A stretch of 64,000 nucleotides of DNA, taken from NCBI GenBank assembly GCA_010645155.1, contig CM021312.1, positions 8,304,685 to 8,368,684 on the forward strand, in the 5' to 3' direction. Under the pieces are notes generated by a model. It was not told the DNA's origin and ran no database searches. It saw only the letters and a list, made by a program, of their open reading frames with translations. This DNA is from Tigriopus japonicus. Lineage: Eukaryota; Arthropoda; Copepoda; Harpacticoida; Harpacticidae. Each line of letters begins with the position of its first letter. Within the stretch, counting starts at the first letter, position 1. A program made the translations under genes and the position numbers. Positions 59,341 through 64,000 of the stretch are shown piece by piece.

Positions 59341-59755
59341 ATGAAACTGCGCACGAATCAGAATCACGCAACATACCAAAGACTCCTCGTAACACAATCC
59401 ACTTAAAATAAGTTTTTATTTTTGTTTGAAAGCAACAGTCTAGGGCATAATCAGGAAATATATTTTTTGAAATTGAATTACTCTTTGTGAAACTATGATT
59501 TGTGTTCGAAAGTGACGCCCCAACCCAAAGAACGCAGGGTCTACATTCACAAAAGTGCTATCTTGAGCGCATTTTTTGGTCATTTTTTCATCTTAACATG
59601 GAATTCATCCCTCGTAGTGCTTTAAAGAAATCACAAACAGAAACGATTGTGGCCAAGTTACCTGTCACAGGGTTTCTAAAAGTTAATCTAAATCTGAATT
59701 ATAATAACATAAAGCGCTTGAGCACCACATAAAGAAGTAAATAAGTAACAAAAGA
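59341..59755. other. No gene recognised
   Basis: A 76-codon frame (59502-59732, +) has no motif. No repeat recognised. Confidence 0.4.
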
Positions 59756-59857
59756 GTCATCAATAGGGACGGGCAGAAAGTGCAAATAATCTTACCCTTT
59801 TAGTTACCAAAAGTTGCAAAAAAATGTGCCCAAAAGTGCAAAACAAAGTGCAGAAAA

Positions 59858-60003
59858 ATGTTGAAAGTGCAAATAAATGTAAAAAAAGAGCAAATAAATG
59901 TCGAAAAAAGAGCAAATAAGTGTCAAAAAAGAGCAAATAAATGTCAAAGAAGTGCAAATAAATGTCAAAGAAGTGCAAATAAATGTCAAAAAAGAGCAAA
60001 TAA
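59858..60003 (+). repeat. 21-bp tandem repeat array inside the hAT-type element
   Basis: About seven units of GTGCAAATAAATGTCAAAGAA with variants (AGAGCAAATAAATGTC and an AAAAAA run). Since 21 is a multiple of three, both strands give open frames with heptad repeats (ANKCQRS on plus, FDIYLHF-like on minus). These are by-products of the repeat, not genes. Confidence 0.85.
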
Positions 60004-60049
60004 CTTGCATTTGGACTTAAAACGTCATTCATGGAGTACCCACGGCTCC

Positions 60050-60370
60050 TAATTGAGCAGAAGTCATTTACAAGTTCTAAAGACATTTGAGACTAGTTTT
60101 AGGTGAAGAGACAATGCCGCACAAGTAATAGAGTTCTATTAATTAGGTCACTAGCAAAAAGGATATAAAGTCCCTTAAAATATACCAGAAAACAACCTTC
60201 TGAATTTTTCATTCCTAAGGTGGTCTCGTGGATGTATGTACCTAAAATATTGTCGAAATATATTTAACAATTGTTTTATATGGCTTTACATCACTCATCA
60301 ACTGTTCTCAAATACTTTTAGAACTTAAAAGTCATATCTCCAAGTCAATTAAACAATGTGTACTGCTACA
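60050..60370. mobile_element. Decayed copy of the 45935-46502 MITE nested in the hAT-type element
   Basis: Contains TTCTAAAGACATTTGAGACTAGTTTT at the left, AGGTCACTAGCAAAAA and ATATAAAGTCCCTTAAAAT in the middle, and the inverted arm GTTCTCAAATACTTTTAGAA at the right: the order found at 45935-46502. Outer termini have decayed. Confidence 0.6.
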
Positions 60371-60875
60371 TTGATGTATCCTTAGCTTGATGATTTTAAG
60401 TTTATAACGGCCTTTTTTAGAAATAGCGATCTTTGTAGGCAGCAAACATAATTCCGCAATCTATATTGTTTGTACATCCTTCCATTACCATAACATGAGT
60501 TTCTTTAGGTTTGCTATTTGTTGGTTGCATGCAATGAGATTTTTTTGTCTAATCTTTAGTTTACTAAACAGGATGTTAGTTATAGTTAAAGCCAAGATGG
60601 AAAATAAAGTGTGAGTTTTGCGTCTGAAATGCACATATTTCTTCAAGGTGCTAAGAATGGTTGATTGCAAATGCAAGCTTTTTCGACTAGTTCAAAATTT
60701 GATCTTGAAACTAAAAATCCTTTCAAAAGCCACTACATTTTCTTAACAATTTGTCAATTTTGTCCAAAAACGTAAATAAAAAGTGCAAATAAAGGTGAAA
60801 AGTGCAAAAGTGCAGAAAAATGGGTTTATGTTACCAAAAATCTTTTTACACTATTTGCCCGTCCCTAGTCATCAA

Positions 60876-61509
60876 TCAAAAACCTGGTGTTGCATTTCAT
60901 GCTTCAAAATGTACGCAATCAAGCAATCTTGTATCCTAAGGCATGCTGTATGTGGGCCGTTTTTTAAATCGAAAATAAAAAAATACCTGTTACAACAAAA
61001 TACACTTCAGGAAACTGAGTGAGCGTCTAAGTTTAGCACCAATCGGCTCTTAACTTGTCAAGAATCAAGGAGGTCAATTCCTTTGTTCAGTAAGATGGGA
61101 TCTTATCTGAAAACAGATCATGCCTTTTATTAAAGGTGGAAAAATGCATTTCAAATATTTGGACCAACTGTTGATTCCAGAATAATTTTAATCGAAGTAT
61201 AATTCCAGACGTCGACTGTGTCTGATCTTGAACGATCCAGACCAAAGAAGTAAATACAAGGAAAAGGGCACAATTTGAGCCCTTCGAATACTTTGGAGGT
61301 GGATGACACATAAACATCTAGAGTAAATTAGGTAGTGCATGTCTGGTGATTAAGGCCCGGATTTAAATGTGATTTTTTTCCGGCCAAAAAATCATTTTAA
61401 ATGGATTAACACTGGAAGGAAATAAATCAAACCCATAAAATAGTTGACCTCAATATGGAAAAAGTTAAAAAGTGAATATATTTACTTGAAAATGGCAAGG
61501 AAAACTCTT
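60876..61509. other. No gene recognised
   Basis: Short unsupported frames only. Confidence 0.4.
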
Positions 61510-61620
61510 TTTTGGATTGTTGGTATGATGCTAGCTAGGGTCGGAGGAGGGAGGAGAATCGAACCTGGGAACACTCTCACTATAGGAAACTGCGCTATTC
61601 ACGACGCCACGTCTCCTCCC
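61510..61620 (-). mobile_element. tRNA-derived SINE, family 2, internally deleted copy
   Basis: On the minus strand the complete tRNA-like head is present: GGGAGGAGACGTGGCGTCGT, then GAATAGCGCAGTTTCC, and the B box GGTTCGATTCTCC. About 150 bp of body is missing. The head runs almost straight into CCGACCCT and the 3' end ACCAACAATCCAAA found in the full copy at 17159-17412. Confidence 0.8.
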
Positions 61621-62310
61621 TATGTATGTATGGATGTGTATGGATGGAAGTATCTGATGTGAGTAGGCGAAAATAGAGCTCGACTACACTAATGATAAGA
61701 TATGTTTTAGGTTTAAACCAAGGTGCGCTATCTGTTTTCTTTACATCATAAAAAATGTATTCTAGTATTCAATACAGCCACAGTATTGGAGTAATGAGCT
61801 GAGATTGAGTCAGAAGACAAACTTTTTGAAATGTTTCCAAGTAAAAAGGAAAACTTGAACAACGCGGTTTTGATAAAATTTATTTTTGCAATTGTTTTAG
61901 GGTGTAGATTTGTTGAGGGGAAAAATCCATATTCTTTTCACCCATTAGCCTGATTAGCTTTGTTAGGGGTGACAGAAATGCTAAAACTGGTTTTATAACG
62001 AGTTGCCAAGAAGGGTTGTTTATTAATTTGAGAGTGGCTAACGTCATTAAAAAATCTATGTTTGAATAAATCCGCCACATCAAGTGGATAACTTTTTTGT
62101 TCTTATACACTACCTAGGTTTGGTCAACAAGAACTCCTTAAAAAAGCTAAAATTGGGATTAAAGCCATCTGTTTGTTTCACTTGATACTAAGTTTTAAAG
62201 TGCCAGAGCGAAAAAGAAACCAATTTAAAAAAATGATTTTATTTTCAAAAAGAACAGCCGATCGTGTCTTATCATAGAGTCAAGAAGTAAAAAAAAAATG
62301 AGGCTAATAG
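61621..62310. other. No gene recognised
   Basis: AT-rich sequence with short, motif-free frames. Confidence 0.4.
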
Positions 62311-62747
62311 TGATGATGTGAGGTCCGGCCAAAAGAACAACAAAGCAGCATTGCCAGATTTTTCAAAATCAGTAGTTTCAAATTAAATAATGGCAAATGC
62401 CAATTTACAGAAAACACTTACCTTGCATTTTAAATGTGTTCCACTTTCACAACAGAAAGTAAAACGTCTTAAGATATTGCTCAAAGGAAAATTCTCATTG
62501 TTCAAACAAGTATTTTTGATCTGAAATTCATTTTTGCCAGTAAAATATTCTACGTAGAACATCTGTATTGCTTTAAATCATTACTACTTTGGTTTTCAAA
62601 TTTGTTTGCTGAAGTGCCAAAGCATGACAGTAACAATTTGTTTTCTTCAAGTGGAATGTGACCCTCTTATTGATATTTTTTGTCATGATTGGTTCGTAAA
62701 GTTCTGGTAACACTGATTCGCCTTTTCCATAGGACCTCACATCATCA
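62311..62747. mobile_element. GATGTGAGGTCC MITE, copy B
   Basis: The left end TGATGATGTGAGGTCC is matched by the inverted right end GGACCTCACATCATCA. Its left part (GCATTGCCAGATTTTTC, TAATGGCAAATGCCAATTTA) is the reverse complement of the right part of copy A (48229-48617), so the two lie in opposite orientation. No coding capacity. Confidence 0.75.
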
Positions 62748-62954
62748 CCATTACCAAAATGAGTCCTTTTTTCTGCTGTTGAATACGCTGAGAAAACGCA
62801 AAATATTTTAATTTTGCCAAATTTCGAGGAAAAAAAATAAGAAAATATTATCGTTTCTTCCATAAAAGTGATCAGAAATTGGAAATCTCAAAACCCAAGA
62901 ACCTTGAATTTTGCCAAATTTTGTGCATAAAATTGAAAAATTGATTGATCAATT

Positions 62955-63500
62955 TTTCCAAGTCCGCTACTCTTGTTTATCGGGCTCCTTCATTGTTCAA
63001 TCTTTTGCCCAGTAGTCTTTGTCGGCAATATGTAGGAACTGATCCTCCAACAGCTTTCAAAGCCGTGTTAGATAAAGTTTTAAAAACAATTTCTGATTCA
63101 ACCATCACTTCAGGCAATGCTTACGAGGATTTTGGGACCCAACTCAAGACATTGAAAACAAACCAATGTTGGTGAAAAGTTGGGGAAAGGGTAGAGCTGT
63201 CAGATATTAGATGTGGCGAGTGACCTACTAGTCCCGTCTAACTCTCGATATAATAATAAATCAAAAGGTCACTAATTCGTTTCGAGAGTCGATTCAAGGG
63301 TCGTAGAGGTCTTTCCTCAACTTTTCACCAACATTGGTTTGTTTTCAATGACTTGAATTGGACCCCACAATCCTCGTAAGTGTTTCAATGGTTGTACAGA
63401 TCTGCCAAGAGCAACTCGTTGGTGGACCAAATTTCGAAAAAATGTTGATTGTTTTTATGATTTATTTGTTCACAGGAAATTGCATTCCTAGTGGCGTTTG
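62955..63500 (+). pseudogene. LINE 3' end split by a fold-back element
   Basis: 62965-63118 reads TLVYRAPSLFNLLPSSLCRQ, YVGTDPPTAFKAVLDK and a TISDSTITS-like part of the ORF tail. After a 261-bp insertion, 63381-63500 continues with LYRSAKSNSLVDQ-like sequence and the 3' UTR (TTCACAGGAAATTGCATTCC). This subfamily has a longer Pro-Thr-Ala-Phe-Lys stretch than the copy at 9593. Confidence 0.8.
63120..63380. mobile_element. Fold-back MITE inserted in the LINE
   Basis: The arms of about 75 bp, 63120-63194 and 63306-63380, are inverted repeats starting CTTACGAGGATT and including CATTGAAAACAAACCAATGT and TGGTGAAAAGTTG. Shorter inner inverted segments (AGTGACCT with AGGTCACT) extend the hairpin. 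It lies in mid-LINE, and the LINE bases around the junction (TTCAGGCAATG and TTCAATGGTTG) look partly duplicated. Confidence 0.75.
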
Positions 63501-64000
63501 TAAAAAACCTGCAACCAACCCAAAAATAATCCGATGACCAATTGATAATTTAGCGAAACAATGGAAACGTCCATTTGAATTAGTTACCATATTCAAAGTA
63601 TCTTATCATTATCAGGTTGTCCTCAAAAAATTGGATGTTCAATGTCCAAGTTCTAGATATCTATTGCTTAAGTCAAAGGTCAAAGCTTTACCAAAGAATA
63701 ATTCATTCTTGGAAGCGGTCAAACAAAAACAAGCAATGTTATCGAATTCTACATTAGGTTTGCAAATCATTCGATGTAATATCAACCGTCAGTTCTGGGG
63801 TGACTGAACCAGGTTTATGTTTTGTGATTGGCAAGGAATTCCAATGAGCCAACCAACGCTTAGACTAACGACTTCACAAAATGATATTCCTCAGAAGAGG
63901 AATCTTTAGAAGGCAAAATATTACAGAGTGCATCACCTGAAATAAGAATTTCAAAAAATGTTGCCTTTGAATCAAAAAGTAAGTCTTGATTCACAGTAGT
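63501..64000. other. No gene recognised
   Basis: AT-rich sequence to the end of the window, with no supported exon or repeat. Confidence 0.4.

Larger units (their letters stand above)
59756..60875. mobile_element. 1.1 kb hAT-type non-autonomous element with 8-bp target duplication
   Basis: The element (59764-60867) starts TAGGGACGGGCA and ends with the inverse, TGCCCGTCCCTA. GTCATCAA flanks both ends exactly, as expected for a hAT insertion. Near each end are AAAGTGCAAATAA and TTACCAAAA words in a partly mirrored arrangement. The interior carries a 21-bp tandem array (59858-60003) and a decayed MITE (60050-60370). No transposase frame is visible, so it would depend on an enzyme in trans. Confidence 0.88.

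Noticed and set aside
59760..60086. Opposing frames over the 21-bp array, one rich in Phe/Leu like a membrane protein
   Set aside because: The 21-bp unit is a multiple of three, so any frame without a stop in one unit stays open. The array lies in a transposon.
1..64000. CRISPR array or prokaryotic defence system
   Set aside because: The spliced genes and eukaryotic transposons rule out a prokaryotic setting. The short tandem arrays have no unique spacers.

Overview
The window is AT-rich eukaryotic nuclear DNA with spliced genes (GT-AG introns from 59 bp to 1.2 kb), long gene-poor stretches and dense transposable-element debris. The gene content and the transposon types (CR1/jockey-like LINEs, mariner, hAT- and mariner-type MITEs, tRNA-derived SINEs) suggest an arthropod. 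A cysteine-rich secreted PAN/Apple-like protein makes a crustacean such as a copepod the best guess, but the sequence does not prove it.

Genes, left to right. 1) The last four exons of METTL17, a mitochondrial ribosome assembly factor (356-2502, +), whose 5' part lies outside the window. 2) A complete five-exon DHRS4-like short-chain dehydrogenase (3356-5555, +), 279 codons, with an SRL peroxisomal signal and a presequence-like N-terminus. 3) A two-exon secreted PAN/Apple-like cysteine-rich protein (20590-21887, +). 4) A first coding exon of an unrecognised secreted protein (35363-35507, +). 5) The three 3'-terminal exons of an unrecognised His/Gln/Ser-rich, probably nuclear, protein (56056-58386, -). 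A weak candidate exon lies at 33189-33475 (-), and an ankyrin-like remnant with two stops at 47305-47727 (-). METTL17 and DHRS4 are adjacent and head-to-tail, with about 850 bp between them.

Repeats. One CR1/jockey-like LINE family with a YADD reverse transcriptase recurs in at least nine places, all 5'-truncated, internally deleted or interrupted. The best copies are 9593-10893 (+) and 43843-45070 (-); the second abuts an 811-base assembly gap (43032-43842). Several elements are nested in one another: a 2.3 kb mariner-type inverted-repeat element (5991-8311) holds hAT and LINE pieces; a SINE sits in a 31-bp satellite (8756-9592); a fold-back element splits a LINE (63120-63380); a two-copy tRNA-like 125-bp tandem splits another LINE (45076-45325).

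The most striking structures are a nearly pristine miniature LTR retrotransposon (TRIM, 30657-31359) whose 124-bp LTRs differ at one base; a 3.2 kb element bounded by 255-bp inverted arms about 99% identical (48926-52162); and hAT-type non-autonomous elements with intact target duplications (32660-32883, 46586-47257, 59764-60867), two of which, with a third broken relative, share the insertion motif TCATCA. No tRNA or rRNA gene, CRISPR array or bacterial-style operon was seen. Alignments were made by eye, so identities and boundaries are approximate.
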